A model generated the notes under the pieces. The model was not told the DNA's origin. It saw nothing but the letters and a program-made list of their open reading frames with translations, and did not search any database. Source: Ascoidea asiatica (Eukaryota; Ascomycota; Saccharomycetes; Ascoideales; Ascoideaceae). Taken from it: DNA of 64,000 nt. This document shows positions 52,443 to 63,900 of this stretch, piece by piece (the first letter of the stretch is position 1; each line of letters begins with the position of its first letter). The position numbers were made by a program, and so were the translations under genes. Location of the stretch: contig BCKQ01000010.1 in assembly GCA_001600695.1 (NCBI GenBank), positions 9,028 to 73,027 on the forward strand, given 5' to 3'.

Positions 52443-55156
52443 TTAATTTGAATTAATTTTATGTGATTCAATATTATTTAAAATTCTCGAATATTGTGAA
52501 TATTCGTATTCTCTTGTATTAAGGATTTTCTTTGTAAATTGGTATTGACCCAATAATTCGTTAGGTTTAACCTTTTTTCTATAAAATAGTAAGTATGCTG
52601 CTTCTGTTACTATGTCATTTTTATCAATAAGTGAGACAGAAGAATCATCAAAATTATGCCAACTATCACCAACCTTAACGTAAGAAGTGTAATGTCCTGA
52701 TCCTAATCCACCAAAATGATTAACAACACCAATCAAATCATATTTGAAGCTTTTGATATGAATCTGTTTATTAATATATTGTTCTTCAGATGAAAATGAA
52801 GGCTTTTTATTTTCAAAAGAAATATAATCACTTCCCCTTTCATAGTTTTTATTTTTTAAAGATAATTCAAAAGGGAAGTCAAATTTTTGCGAGTTTTTTT
52901 TAGCGCGATATATATTTGAAATGAATCTCTTTAGTTGAATTATTAGAATATCTGGGAAAATAGAGATTTGTAACTGTTTTGTTGCATTTTGATGGCTTTT
53001 GCAATTAGGACAATACCATTTATTCTGACCAATTAAATTTTCTTTCCTGGAAAATAATTTAAATAAATATTCAAGATTATAAGGATTAAATTTAGATTTA
53101 TCATGGCATTTCCGTTTACATGTACCTTTTTTTTCNTTTTCGAATGTTTTTCCATGCTTTAGCTTTGTATTTTTAGCATTGCTAGTCATAATAGTTGAAT
53201 TTATAAGATTTTTACCTATACTACTGATATTATCAGATTTATTTATAGTAATTTGAGTACTTGCAGTAAGTGGGAAGTTTATTTGCGAATCAATTAAAAC
53301 TTTAGAAGCTTTTCTTGGCAGTTTTGATGTAAATTTTGAGTGAAGAAAGGAATTGGAGGGCAAAAGTTTTTTTTTTAAGGATACAGGTGAAGAATTAGAA
53401 TCATTTGGCAAAGATCTTTTTTTAACAGGCGAATTTATTAGAGGTTTACTCGATATTCTAAAAAACTCTTCATCATCTGCACTATCAAATACACCATCCA
53501 GATCATCAAATTGATCTAAGTAACTAGTAACATTAGTATTAATTGTTTTATCAGTTAGTTCATTAGAACTTTGAATATTGGGAGTATCAAGAGGATATTC
53601 AATTGTATTTGAAAGNGACTTATAAGCATTTTGATTATCATTTAAGCTATCTTTAATATTCACATTCTTGTTATTATTAATGTTATCATCAATGTTTTCA
53701 TTATCGCTATTAATATTTTCAATGAAAGAAGNGGACGAGGAAGAAGAAGAATTTTCATCAAGTATATCAGAAGAGTTTATCATATCATAATCACTAAATT
53801 CCGAAGAATCTTGAAAATTATTTAAATGAGATGGATCAATAATAGAGGTTAAAGGAAATAAAGGAATCAAAGTTGGACATGCAGGTGAATAAATATTTGA
53901 AAAAATAGTATCTTTTGGAGTTGGAAGAGGTAATGATAAAGTCATAAAAGGATCAAAAGAAATTGAGATTGTTTCACATTCATTACAAGTTAAAGTTGAT
54001 TTATATTGACCATAAAATAATTCATCGATAACAGAATTATTTCTTAAATTATAATTCATAAAAGACTTTTGAAAACAATTTTTGATTTTGATTTTTTTTT
54101 CAATTGAACTTAAACTGGAAATTTTTTCAATTAAAACTTCAGGTTTTTCAACATAATTTTTAGTATGAATAGTATTTAAATCTTCTTTCAAAGAATCTAA
54201 TAAAGAAGATAAAAATTCTTCAGAATCTTGTTGATGGTTTGATCTAAAAGTAGTATTAAATTTACCGAATTTTTTTTTAAATTCATTAGGAGATATACTT
54301 TGAACTAATAAATTATTTGATAAAAACAATTTTTTAATTAAATATTGAAATTGAACTGTAACATTAGCATTTTTACTCCCTAAATTATTATTTTTGTTTA
54401 AATTTAAATTTTTTGTATTTAAGAAAAAAAATTTAATTTCGGGAATATGAATAAGACACTGTAAAGCCGAATTCATATAACAAGTATTACCAATATTATT
54501 TAAACCTATAGTACCATTATTTAATTGATCATTATTATAAAATAGATTTTCATTTTCTAAAAAATTTGAATCAGACAAATTATTAATTCTATTAAATTTT
54601 AGAAAAATATCAGTTGAAAAAGAAGAAAATTTTATTTGATTATTGCTATTATTATTATATGAATTCGAATATTCAATTAAAATAGATATTTTTTTCGAAG
54701 AAGATAAATTTGAAGAATTATTTGATTTTATATTTGGTAATCTTGAAACGAACATTGATTTTTTTGGAGAAAGTAAATATAATTTCCTTAAATTTTTGAA
54801 ATGATACAAAGAAATTGAATTTTTATTATTATGATATTGATTGTAATCAAAAGTTTTATCAGAAGAAGTAGTATAATCTAAATCAAAAGTATACCATAAT
54901 CTAATTAAAGACATGTTCTTATTATAATTTGAAGACAAATTAGTTAATTTATGAGCCTTTTGAAATAATGAAAACATAGAGGCATTTGAAGGAATTGAAA
55001 TAACATTACTACTTAATGGTAAATCAGTAATTGATTTTATTGGAATTCGTAAAAGAGTAATTCTAGGACAATTTACAGAAACAAATTGACCATTATTGAA
55101 TTCAGATCGAATCAAACTCAAATCGTCATCATTGTTCTCATTATCATTATCATTAC

Positions 55157-55205
<49 letters not shown>

Positions 55206-55319
55206 GTCACTATCACTATCACTATCACTTTTACTATCATAATCTGGATCGGTATCAGTATCAGTCTCATTTGTATGATAAAGATTAATATTGTTATTAG
55301 AATAAAGATCAAAAGACAT
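52443..55319 (-). CDS. UBP12: ubiquitin-specific protease (Ubp12/USP15 type)
   Basis: 958 residues from ATG 55319; S. cerevisiae Ubp12 has 1,254. The N-terminus is Asp/Ser/Asn-rich, including an uninterrupted Asn run of about seventeen (ATT repeat on the plus strand near 55156-55206), followed by IRLWYTFDLDYT as in the ubiquitin-like segment of Ubp12. The catalytic Cys box GLNNIGNTCYMNSALQCL lies near residue 280 and the His box FGGLGSGHYTSYV near 873. Two CxxC pairs (CNEC near 449, CPNC near 770) form the zinc site of the fingers. The catalytic halves are split by a long acidic Ser/Asn insert. Ubp12 deubiquitinates substrates such as Fzo1. A shorter N-terminus than Ubp12 suggests the DUSP domain is absent. 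Confidence 0.88.
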
Positions 55320-56114
55320 TGTTTTACTTAAACAAATATNAAATTCTTAAGCCATGGAGGTAAGATATTGATAATCACTCGACAAATGGAAGACCTTTGA
55401 AGTAAATAAATAATAATTTAAAGATATAATAAATTCCAATTGAAATTGAACAAAACGCAGGAAAACACAAGAAAAGAAGTTAAAGTTGCTGTTTGGTGGC
55501 GAGAGTGACAGTGGCGCAGGCGGATACAGAACTACCGGGCACACCGTGCATACGGTTGCAGCACCGGAAATAGCTGNAAATCCGTGCGCGGTGCTTTCCA
55601 GAAACGCGCGGGAAGTGCGCAGGAAGTGCGCCGAGTGTGCGCTCGAGGGAATATATTAAAAACAAGCAGAAATGAAGAAGCACCAAAATATTAAAACAAA
55701 CATTGCCAGACCAGTAACGTTACTGTAGAGGAATATTATGAAAAGAATAACAGGAAATATATTCAAATGCTATGAATACTGTATATCCAGATCAGTTTCT
55801 TTACTTGCTTCAAGTAGCCATTGAAAACAGAACTAGGAATCAAAGTACAATATATCAGTCTGTTTCTGTTAAAATCAATTGCCTTTTATTCTGTATTTAA
55901 AGGTTTGATTTGTAATGAACATCTGTACCAAATAAGATAGTATTTACTGAGTTTAGATTGAAGTTACAATTCCTTCGCTTTTGTTTATTGATTCATTATA
56001 TGTTCCATATTTACGGATCATCAATTTCAATATAAAAGTTTGTTTAATTCCATTTTCAAGTCTTTTTTTAATTTTTTTTTTTTTTTGTTTGAATCAAAAT
56101 CGATCATCTTTAAA
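55320..56114. other. divergent spacer with GC-rich island
   Basis: Upstream of both UBP12 and the Asn-rich gene. Holds a GC-rich island at about 55495-55645; otherwise AT-rich without a gene. Confidence 0.6.
55495..55645. other. GC-rich island of unknown role
   Basis: About 150 bp of GC-rich sequence in AT-rich DNA, with the direct repeat GGAAGTGCGC at 55611-55620 and 55622-55631 and several GCGC clusters. Could be UBP12 promoter elements or a structured RNA; I find no match to a known RNA. Confidence 0.4.
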
Positions 56115-57284
56115 ATGTCTTTTAATTCTGTCCTTACTTTTCCAAATAATCATACTTTGAATCAAGTTAATCTTCATGATAATAGCAATATTGTTGGTAA
56201 TANGCATGCTTTTATTTTGAATAATGATTTATATCAAAATCCCAAAAACAATCAATCAAAGCTACAAATTTATCAAAATCAAGATATTTTCAGTCAAAGT
56301 CAACTGAATAATTTAAACTCTAATATTCCATCTTACTCTTTTAATAGTTCTTTTTCTCAATACCAAAATCAAAATAAAAATAAACAAAATCAAAATCAAA
56401 ATCAAAATCAATTTTTTGTTTCTAATTCAATTCCAATTAATAATTCTTCGAGCGTTAATATTGCTAATAACAAAATGAATTCAAATTTAAATTTAAATTT
56501 AAATTCTTTAACTACTCAAAAATTAAATGATAATAATTTTAATTTCATTTTTACTTTTTCCAATTTAATTCCTCACCCATTTCCAATTTCTAATCAATTT
56601 TCTAATCAGCTTTCTACTCACCTTTCTAATCAAATGTCAATTCCATTTTTAAATTCTAATTTCAATTCAAATTCAAATTCAAATTTTTTAAATGATAAAT
56701 TAATGCTATGTTGTAATTGTTATTCAAGAGGCTCAAAATCGTTTACTCCTGTTAAATATATTCAAAATTTAATTCCAAATATTGAAAATAATTTTTTTTA
56801 TCCAATTTTAATTTGTTCATGTAATCATATTTGTTGTAAAAATTGTAAAATTATTAATTCTGAAAATTTGTTAATTTTGAATAATAACTCAAATTGCAAT
56901 TCTAATTCAAATTCCAATTCACATTCAAAAGTAAAATCTAAATCTAAACATAAACCTAAAGCTAAACCTAAATCATTATTATCATCATCAACATCATTAA
57001 AATTGAATGATGCTGTTGCTGAGTATTTTTTCAATCGTTCTTATCCTTCAATTAATTCAAACTTCGAATCTATTAATTCTAATAACTCTGATCTCAATCG
57101 TAGCGCCATTAGTAATAATGATCATAATCAAAATTATAAACATAGTCAATCTTTTACTAAGTCTGGAAATGGAAATCAATTAAGGAAATCAATTTTAAAA
57201 AATCCAACTAATACTTTCAATGATACTAGTAATACTTTTCAGGAAAATCTTTCTAAAAAACAAGTTAAATTCAATTTAACTTAA
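56115..57284 (+). CDS. Asn/Ser-rich zinc-finger protein with PP1-docking motifs
   Basis: 389 residues from ATG 56115; the frame extends to 56040 but only from a TTG. Residues 1-190 are low-complexity Asn/Gln/Ser. A Cys-rich module follows: LCCNC near 196-200, then ICSCNHICCKNC near 231-242, spacing that suggests a binuclear zinc finger remotely RING-like. After a Lys-rich patch (KVKSKSKHKPKAKPKS) the C-terminus has SILK at 359-362 and KQVKF at 382-386, three residues from the end. SILK followed by an RVxF-type motif is the combination used by several protein phosphatase 1 regulators. I do not recognise a named orthologue. Convergent with ERV25. Confidence 0.7.
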   Translation: MSFNSVLTFPNNHTLNQVNLHDNSNIVGNXHAFILNNDLYQNPKNNQSKLQIYQNQDIFSQSQLNNLNSNIPSYSFNSSFSQYQNQNKNKQNQNQNQNQFFVSNSIPINNSSSVNIANNKMNSNLNLNLNSLTTQKLNDNNFNFIFTFSNLIPHPFPISNQFSNQLSTHLSNQMSIPFLNSNFNSNSNSNFLNDKLMLCCNCYSRGSKSFTPVKYIQNLIPNIENNFFYPILICSCNHICCKNCKIINSENLLILNNNSNCNSNSNSNSHSKVKSKSKHKPKAKPKSLLSSSTSLKLNDAVAEYFFNRSYPSINSNFESINSNNSDLNRSAISNNDHNQNYKHSQSFTKSGNGNQLRKSILKNPTNTFNDTSNTFQENLSKKQVKFNLT

Positions 57285-57547
57285 TTAAGCTTAGCTATGT
57301 ATTGCATTTACTTCTTTCTCTATCTTTCGTAGTATCAATTTTATTTTTTTTTATTTTTAACTCATTTTCATTAAATACTTTTCTTATGCTATATTTTATA
57401 CTCTATGTTTTTTATTTCATATTTGGTTGCTTTATTTTGCTTTTTTATATATAAATTTTTTCTTTTGATATAGTATATAATGATATAATAATGATATAAT
57501 AATATATAGTAATATATAGTAATATATAAATATATAAATATATAAAA
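57285..57547. terminator. shared convergent 3' region with TATA-rich repeats
   Basis: 263 bp with many ATATAGTAATATATA-type units near 57470-57545, between two convergent stops. Likely bidirectional polyadenylation signals. Confidence 0.45.
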
Positions 57548-58540
57548 TTATTGAATAACTTTTTTATTTTTTAAATAAATATAAAAATAAATAACTTGTA
57601 AAGAACTAATTATTATTAATAAAATTATCAAAAAAATTTGAGATTTAACAACATTTAAATAAGTATTTTCATTTGTATCTCTTAATATTGCTTCTCTTTG
57701 AACTAAATATTTTAATTCTTCAAATAATTCTTCGACATTTGCTTCAATTTTTAAAACTTCTTTATGTAAAGGAGATAATTTTTGATCTTGTTGTAAAGAA
57801 TTAAATTCTTTTGTTTCAGAACCTATTAAAACTTCCATTGTTATTTCTTTTGAAATACCTTCAGTTGACCAAGAAGAATCCATTAAATAATTTTCAAAAC
57901 AAATTTCAAAATATTTTTTTTGATTTTCATCATTTTGATTTTGTTGATCATTTTGATCTTGTTGTGAAATAATTGAAGGATCAGTTGTTAAAAAAGAAGT
58001 TGTGAAAGCAATTCTTAATTTTCCCGAAATATCATTTTTTGATCTATATAAATTACCAGATTGATCAAAAATTTTAAAATTTAAAGATTGAGTTTTTAAT
58101 TTTTCACCAACATACATATTTATTATAACTAAATTTGAATCATTTGGATAATATCTTAAACAAGATTCATCAAAATTATATTTTTTATTATGATTATTTT
58201 CATAATTTTCAATATCAATTTGTTTTAAAGGAGGTATTATTATACCTATAGAATTAACATAATTAAAAAAAGTAAAAAAGAAAAAAGTTAAAATGAAAAA
58301 TTTATTTAGATTTAAAAATAATATACTATTAATATTATTATTTTTCTTATTGTTATTGTTTTTGATATTATATTTGATATTATATATACATTTTGATTTT
58401 TTCAAAAGCGTAAAAAATATTGAATTAAAAACTGAAAATTTTCGAAAATTTATTATTGAATTATTGTTATTGTTATTATTGTTATTATTATTATTATTAT
58501 TATTATCATTAGCATTAGATATATGATAAGGTAATTTCAT
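57548..58540 (-). CDS. ERV25: p24-family COPII/COPI cargo receptor Erv25
   Basis: 330 residues from ATG 58540, against 211 in S. cerevisiae Erv25. The GOLD domain (about 98-230) has SCLRYYPND, VGEKLKTQSLNFKIFDQSGNLY and FEICFEN, with the paired Cys. A coiled coil (about 255-292), EVLKIEANVEELFEELKYL and REAILRDTNE, precedes the membrane helix (about 302-322) and the short cytosolic tail YLKNKKVIQ with lysines. This is the p24 delta pattern. It cycles between ER and Golgi with Emp24. The oddity is about 80 residues of Asn-rich sequence before the hydrophobic signal (NKFFILTFFFFTFFNYVNS). There is no ATG between it and the GOLD domain, and no intron signals were seen. Confidence 0.85.
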   Translation of the reverse strand: MKLPYHISNANDNNNNNNNNNNNNNNNSIINFRKFSVFNSIFFTLLKKSKCIYNIKYNIKNNNNKKNNNINSILFLNLNKFFILTFFFFTFFNYVNSIGIIIPPLKQIDIENYENNHNKKYNFDESCLRYYPNDSNLVIINMYVGEKLKTQSLNFKIFDQSGNLYRSKNDISGKLRIAFTTSFLTTDPSIISQQDQNDQQNQNDENQKKYFEICFENYLMDSSWSTEGISKEITMEVLIGSETKEFNSLQQDQKLSPLHKEVLKIEANVEELFEELKYLVQREAILRDTNENTYLNVVKSQIFLIILLIIISSLQVIYFYIYLKNKKVIQ

Positions 58541-59729
58541 TATTTAGTATTGTTATATATATTATATTATATTATATTATATTATATTATAGTTTATGAT
58601 ATTATATAATATTATATTTGAATTATAAAAATAATAAAAAAAGAAAAGTTTGTTGAGATTTCTTCAAAAGGAATATTGAAAAATAAAAATAAAAAGGTAA
58701 TGAATAGATAAAAAAAGAATTGGATAATCTTGATTAAAATTGTATCATAAATAACATTAGAAGTTCAATTAGTTGAATTATTGAATAGAATTAGTGAATA
58801 TATTGATTGATTGAAGAATATGATGGTAAAAAGAGATGAATAAATTAACATTGAATAAAATTGAATAAAAATCAGATATATTGAATAATATTGAATAAAT
58901 CAAAGCTACACATACTGTCTGCCTAGTGTAGTGGTAGTTTAGTGGTAGTTTAGTGCTCTTGGCCTGGCGTTACCGCTGCCACGCACAATGAAAAACAGCA
59001 GGCGAGCAAAGAGCACACGTGTCGCACCCAAAGCACTGGCTTTCAGATATGCTTCCAGACGCGGCCCTGCTGCNGGGGAAGCAGTGCAGCATTGCCGAGC
59101 GCTAGGGTGCATGCCTTGTTTTGTCCTTGAATGTCCCNGGGGCAGCCCTGGAATTTCTGTCCCAATTATCNGCACCGCCACAGNTGCACCGCCGCNGTGT
59201 CTGTTTTGGGTTATCGGTTTCTGTTCAGNGCACAGGCGGTGTCTGCTCTCCTCCGGCGGGTAACCCCGTAGCTCCAGAGTGCTTGGTGAGTTCAGCTACC
59301 TTTTCTTTGAAATTGAGTGAAAGTTGACAAAATATTCCCAGAAGAGGAGACCCTGGCTTGTGGTCTCTCTCTGCCACTATAGATCCAGCCAATCACCTTG
59401 TTTTTACTCTAAAGCGATATAAGATCCAGATCCAAACACTCGAATAGCTCCAATACAAAAAAAAAAAACAATTGATTAGATTACTCAACAAATATATTTC
59501 AAAAGAATTGATAAAGATGAATTGGGTCTAATAAATATCACTAGATTTGATCATCATGAAAGAATTGAATTGATAAATGATATTTAAAGAGCTTTTCAAA
59601 GTGTTTTCTTATCCAGTTTAAATTATTTTTTCAATTATAAAAGAAACTACACTACCTAATCAAATAATTAATCAACTAATAAAATAGTTTTTCAGATCAT
59701 ATTAATTTAACGTTAAAAGAAAGAATGAA
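58541..59729. other. long divergent spacer with GC-rich island
   Basis: Nearly 1.2 kb upstream of both ERV25 and the HODM-like gene. The first 380 bp are A/T-only repeats (ATTAT units near 58555-58590 and GAATA-type units). A GC-rich block occupies about 58920-59330; the remainder is AT-rich. Confidence 0.6.
58935..59304 (+). ncRNA. candidate Pol III-type structured RNA
   Basis: About 370 bp of GC-rich sequence between AT-rich flanks. TAGTTTAGTGG at 58935-58945 fits a Pol III A-box (one base from the usual tRNA-Gly form). AGTTCAGCTACC at 59289-59300 is a partial B-box match, and TTTT at 59301-59304 could terminate. Size is in the range of RNase P or SRP RNA, but I cannot find their conserved cores. 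Several N bases fall within it. It could equally be promoter DNA; a CGGGTAA Reb1-like core lies at 59257-59263. Confidence 0.25.
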
Positions 59730-60851
59730 ATGTTTCCAATTATAATTTCTTTCATTTTTGTTTCATTTTTAGTAATTTTAACTAATATAATTTTTAATTA
59801 TTTTAATAAAAAATATATATTAAATAATTCAATTATTCATCCAGATCCAATTAATTCAAATTTTAATTGGAAAAATCAAATTCCAATAAAATATAGACCC
59901 TTTAAACCAAAATATAATTTATCTTTATCAATTCAAAAAACTGATTTAAATAATTGGTTTTTAATTGATAATCAATATTTAAATTTTATAAATACAAAAA
60001 AAAAATTAATTAATGATCAAAATTATTTAAATCAAACTTTATGTTTTAATAATTCTATTCAAAGTATTAATACAATTATTGAATTTTATAATTATTTAAT
60101 TCCAATTTATTTACCAAAAAGATATCCAAATATTTTTAAAATTCAAATTAATAATTCCAATCAAAATAAATTCTTATTAAATTTAATTACAAATCAAAAA
60201 ATTCCTTTATATGCAAATAAAAAAAAAATTGATTCAAATTCAATTAAAACACTTTTAATTAATTTATCTTTACAAATTCAAGAAGATTTTTTATTTTTAA
60301 TTTTTGATAAAAATTCTCATGAATATACTTTAAAAAATTTTTCATGTTTATTTCCTTCTGGATTTATACCAAAAGAAAAATTTAATTTAAATATTTCTAA
60401 AATTCATATACCTGTACCATTATATGAAAAAAAATTAAAATTCTCAATGAATAAATTTTTTAAAAGAATTAAAAAAAATCAATTTTTTTTTAGAACAAAT
60501 TGGTCAATTCAAACAAATTCAAATTTATCTCAATTACCAAATGAAAAAAATTTAGAATTTTTTCATTCTTCTGATTTAAATAAAAAAAAATTATCAAAAT
60601 CTGATAATTTAAATTTTCATAATGATATAAATTTAAGAGTTGAAAGACAAGTTTTAACAAGATTACCAATTTCAAATTCTCTAATTTTTACAATTAAATA
60701 TTATATAACTCCTTTACAAACNATTAGAGATGATGAAAATCTTGGTCTTCAATTAGCTCAAGCAATTGATGGTTTATTTCCTGAAATGGCTAATTATAAA
60801 AATAAAAATAGATGGGGTGATCTTTGTAAAGATTATTTATTAAATAAATAA
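59730..60851 (+). CDS. DUF3445 / HODM-family protein
   Basis: 373 residues from ATG 59730. An N-terminal membrane helix (about residues 3-23) is followed by IPIKYRPFKPKYNLSLSIQ and NWFLIDNQYL (about 50-90). Conserved family blocks are visible: HIPVPLYEKKLKFSMNKFF near 225-243, FRTNWSIQTNSNL near 252-264 and RVERQVLTRLPISNSLIF with TIKYYITPL near 303-330. The family includes haem-dependent oxidative N-demethylase (HODM), a PAS-like enzyme acting on dimethylamine in bacteria. The substrate here is unknown. The family is common in filamentous fungi; I know of no S. cerevisiae member. It is Asn/Ile-rich throughout. Convergent with the Mgs1-like gene 62 bp away. Confidence 0.82.
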   Translation: MFPIIISFIFVSFLVILTNIIFNYFNKKYILNNSIIHPDPINSNFNWKNQIPIKYRPFKPKYNLSLSIQKTDLNNWFLIDNQYLNFINTKKKLINDQNYLNQTLCFNNSIQSINTIIEFYNYLIPIYLPKRYPNIFKIQINNSNQNKFLLNLITNQKIPLYANKKKIDSNSIKTLLINLSLQIQEDFLFLIFDKNSHEYTLKNFSCLFPSGFIPKEKFNLNISKIHIPVPLYEKKLKFSMNKFFKRIKKNQFFFRTNWSIQTNSNLSQLPNEKNLEFFHSSDLNKKKLSKSDNLNFHNDINLRVERQVLTRLPISNSLIFTIKYYITPLQXIRDDENLGLQLAQAIDGLFPEMANYKNKNRWGDLCKDYLLNK

Positions 60852-60893
60852 ATAAATAAATCAATAAATAAATAAATAAATAAATAAATAAAT
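60841..60893. repeat. AAAT tetranucleotide repeat at shared 3' ends
   Basis: About thirteen AAAT units with one C substitution start in the last codons of the HODM-like gene and fill its short convergent spacer. Confidence 0.9.
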
Positions 60894-60913
60894 AGCTTAT
60901 TTATTCAATTTTT

Positions 60914-63900
60914 TTAAAACTTACCAAAATTATATATAACCTTATAATTGTCCTCATTAATTTTATTTTCTGAAACTTCTTTTAATATATCATTATATGA
61001 TTTTTCATTAATTTTCTTTATTCTTTTTTTTTCTATATTTTCATCTATCATTTCTCCTATGTTTTCCTTATCTTTCTCCATTGTTTCTTCAAGTTTTAAA
61101 TTTTCATAATAATATTCTTTACCAAAACTTGATTGGAATTTCTCAATTTTATTAAAATCAATTTTATATAGTTTATTATAGATAATTCTTTGACATACCA
61201 AATACCCAAATTGTCCTAAAATTAAATCACACTCAGGATATCCAATTCTGGAAATTCCATATAAACAATCATTACCATAATCAATTAATTCATTACCAAT
61301 TAATTTGCTATATTCAACTAATTTAATCATTAATTTATAACAATCCAATTTTTCATCGTAAATNGCTTTTTTCAAATAATATAAAAATTCATTAAATTTA
61401 CCATTCATTAAATTTTTGAAAATTCCATTCATAATTATTATTTTACTCTCACTGTCTTTTTCAAACCTTCGTAATATTTTTCTTGCTGATCCTCTCAAAA
61501 TTCTATAGATCATTAATCTTGAAATATAACTTCCATTTCCAATATTTCTTTTTTGTTTATTGAAAGCTTTATCATTGAAATATCTTTCTAGAAGATCAAA
61601 AATTATTAGTATTATTTTTATTGAATTATCAGATAATTTTATGAAAAAGTCCATAACTTCTTTGTTGATTAAAATTTTATTTTCTTCTGGATTTATTTTT
61701 TGATCATTTAATATTTTAATTAATCTATTTATTATCTTTGAAATTTTTATATCATTAGTTATGATTTCAAAAAATTTAAATTTTAAAGTTAATTCTTTTG
61801 TGAGATTGAAAACTTCCTCATTTGCTATTCCTATTATAATAAGATTTTGTAAATTTAATAGTTTTAAAAACTGTTCAATTTGAACTTTATTAAATAAATC
61901 CATATTTTCAATTACTACCAACAATTTCTTATTAATGCCAAAGTTCACTTGTAATTTCTCACATTTTTTGCCAATGGCCTGAATTTCCAGGCTTTTGATT
62001 TTCAATACATCATTATCATCTGCGGCGTTAGCATCATATCTTAGTAATTCAAAATCAAATTGTACTTGTCTCAATTCTTTTATAAAACAGTTTACCAAAG
62101 TTTTTTTACCTACTCCTCTCAATCCATGAAAAATTATCCATGGAATTTCTTTTCTTTTGATATAATTATTTAGTTTTTTGATAGTATCACCAGGCTCATA
62201 AATATCCTTGAAAAAATTAGTTTGCTCTTTTAACTTTTCACTTAAAAGGGGTTTTTCAGTTCTGTTTAATAATAATTGAGAATTTACATTTAAATCTTTC
62301 TGATTACTCTTGGTTCTAACATTAAAACTCAATTCCGTCAATAAATTCTTATTTCCATTCAAAACAGAAGTTATATTTACACTTTTCTTGTATAATGAAT
62401 TGGCAATATGTTCAAAATTTTCCAGAGTGCGAAACTCTTTATTTTTAAATTTTTTACTTTTTTGATATTTCCCAAATTTCTGAATTGCACTAGAATTTCT
62501 TGAACCTTTATTCGGAATAAAATCTGTTAATTTATACTGTTTTTTAAATCTTAGACTANCAGCCTTTTCTACTTTGATTATTTCAATATCATTTTGAGTT
62601 CCATTATTGTTGGAATTATCTCCAAATCCTTCTTTCATTTCTATTCCCAAAAGTTGACTTTTGGAGATTTTAGTTCTTTGCTTTTTTTGTTCAACCGTGC
62701 CTCCAGATAATGCCAAAAAATATTTCTGTTGTTCTATATTTGTTTTATCTGAAAATTTCTTTGCTTTCAAAAATTTAGTGCATACTTTCCAATGCTCGAT
62801 ATAGTCTTCCAAAAGTTCAAAGATTGCTTCATTACAACCAATGCATGAATATAAAACATTTGCAGTATGTGTCGAAGTATCCGAGAATGAATCATAACTT
62901 TTATTTTTATCACCACTTTTATCATAACTACTTATATCCTGGTTTTCAAACTCATTTATTGTACAACCAAGTCCAGATGAGAAATCTGATAAAAAATTCT
63001 CAAACTCTTCCTCTTCCTTTGCTTCTTCGGATCTTTTCCTTTTTTNAAATAAATCATCCGAAAAAGCAAAATCCTCCACGATTAAAATTTCAGACCTGCT
63101 TTCATCAAAATATTTCTCCTTGGTCACTTTTGGGGGATTTAAAGTGGGTTGTAAAGTCTTTTCGGAAGACTTTTCATTGAATTCTTTTTTTTTACTTGAA
63201 GTACTGAAATCACCCTCGGGCTTTGAATTTTCAAGGGTTCCTAAGCGAAGATGTTGACTTGATTTCAGTTGGGCTATATTTGTGATAGTCTCAGAATTAA
63301 TTTTCTTGGCCCAATCTGGTAATTGAGCTTCAAGCATTTTGTGAAAGGTTAGTATGCAATCATCATCAGGTTCTATGGCATCCTCATCATCAGTACCTTC
63401 AATTTTTACGCCATTTATATCAGTAAATATTTTCTCTATATTATCAATCATTGGCTTTTGTCTCTTTTTGAGTTCATTTTCTACTCTTTGATAAAGTTGT
63501 AAGATCCTTTGTTTTTCTTTGTTTTTCATGCTTATTGACTTTAATTCTATATCAGAATTTCTTCTATTTTCAGACACCTCGGTATNTTTTGTTTCTAATC
63601 CATTCATAATAGGCTTTTTACTAGTAATAAACAAGAGTTTATTGCTACATTCAGAATCGATGTATTTTTTTTTAAAGTCATTAAGAACTTTATGAGCTGT
63701 ATTCTCTTTGCTATCACCATCACAGGAAATTTCACTATTACTTTCATCGTCTTCTGAAATTTTTTTAGACTCTTCTTTGATTTCCAAGGTTTTTAATTGT
63801 ATAGATTTTATTATATCTTTAGATGTTTCCAAATTCAAATTTTCTGTCTCTTTCATTTTTTCTATATTAGAGGAAATTATCTTTTTATTTTCAGCAACTC

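Noticed and set aside
55086-55331. Plus-strand Ile-rich frame
   Set aside because: Antisense of the Asn/Asp-rich N-terminus of UBP12.
58293-58526. Leu-rich plus-strand frame resembling a membrane protein
   Set aside because: Antisense of the AAT/AAC repeat at the start of ERV25.
58921-58956. Similarity of TAGTGTAGTGG to part of 5S rRNA
   Set aside because: Match is about a dozen bases and the flanking 5S sequence is absent.
58939-59327. Several overlapping frames across the GC-rich island
   Set aside because: Frames in three registers and both strands, contain many N-derived unknowns, no homology; expected from GC-rich DNA with few stop codons.
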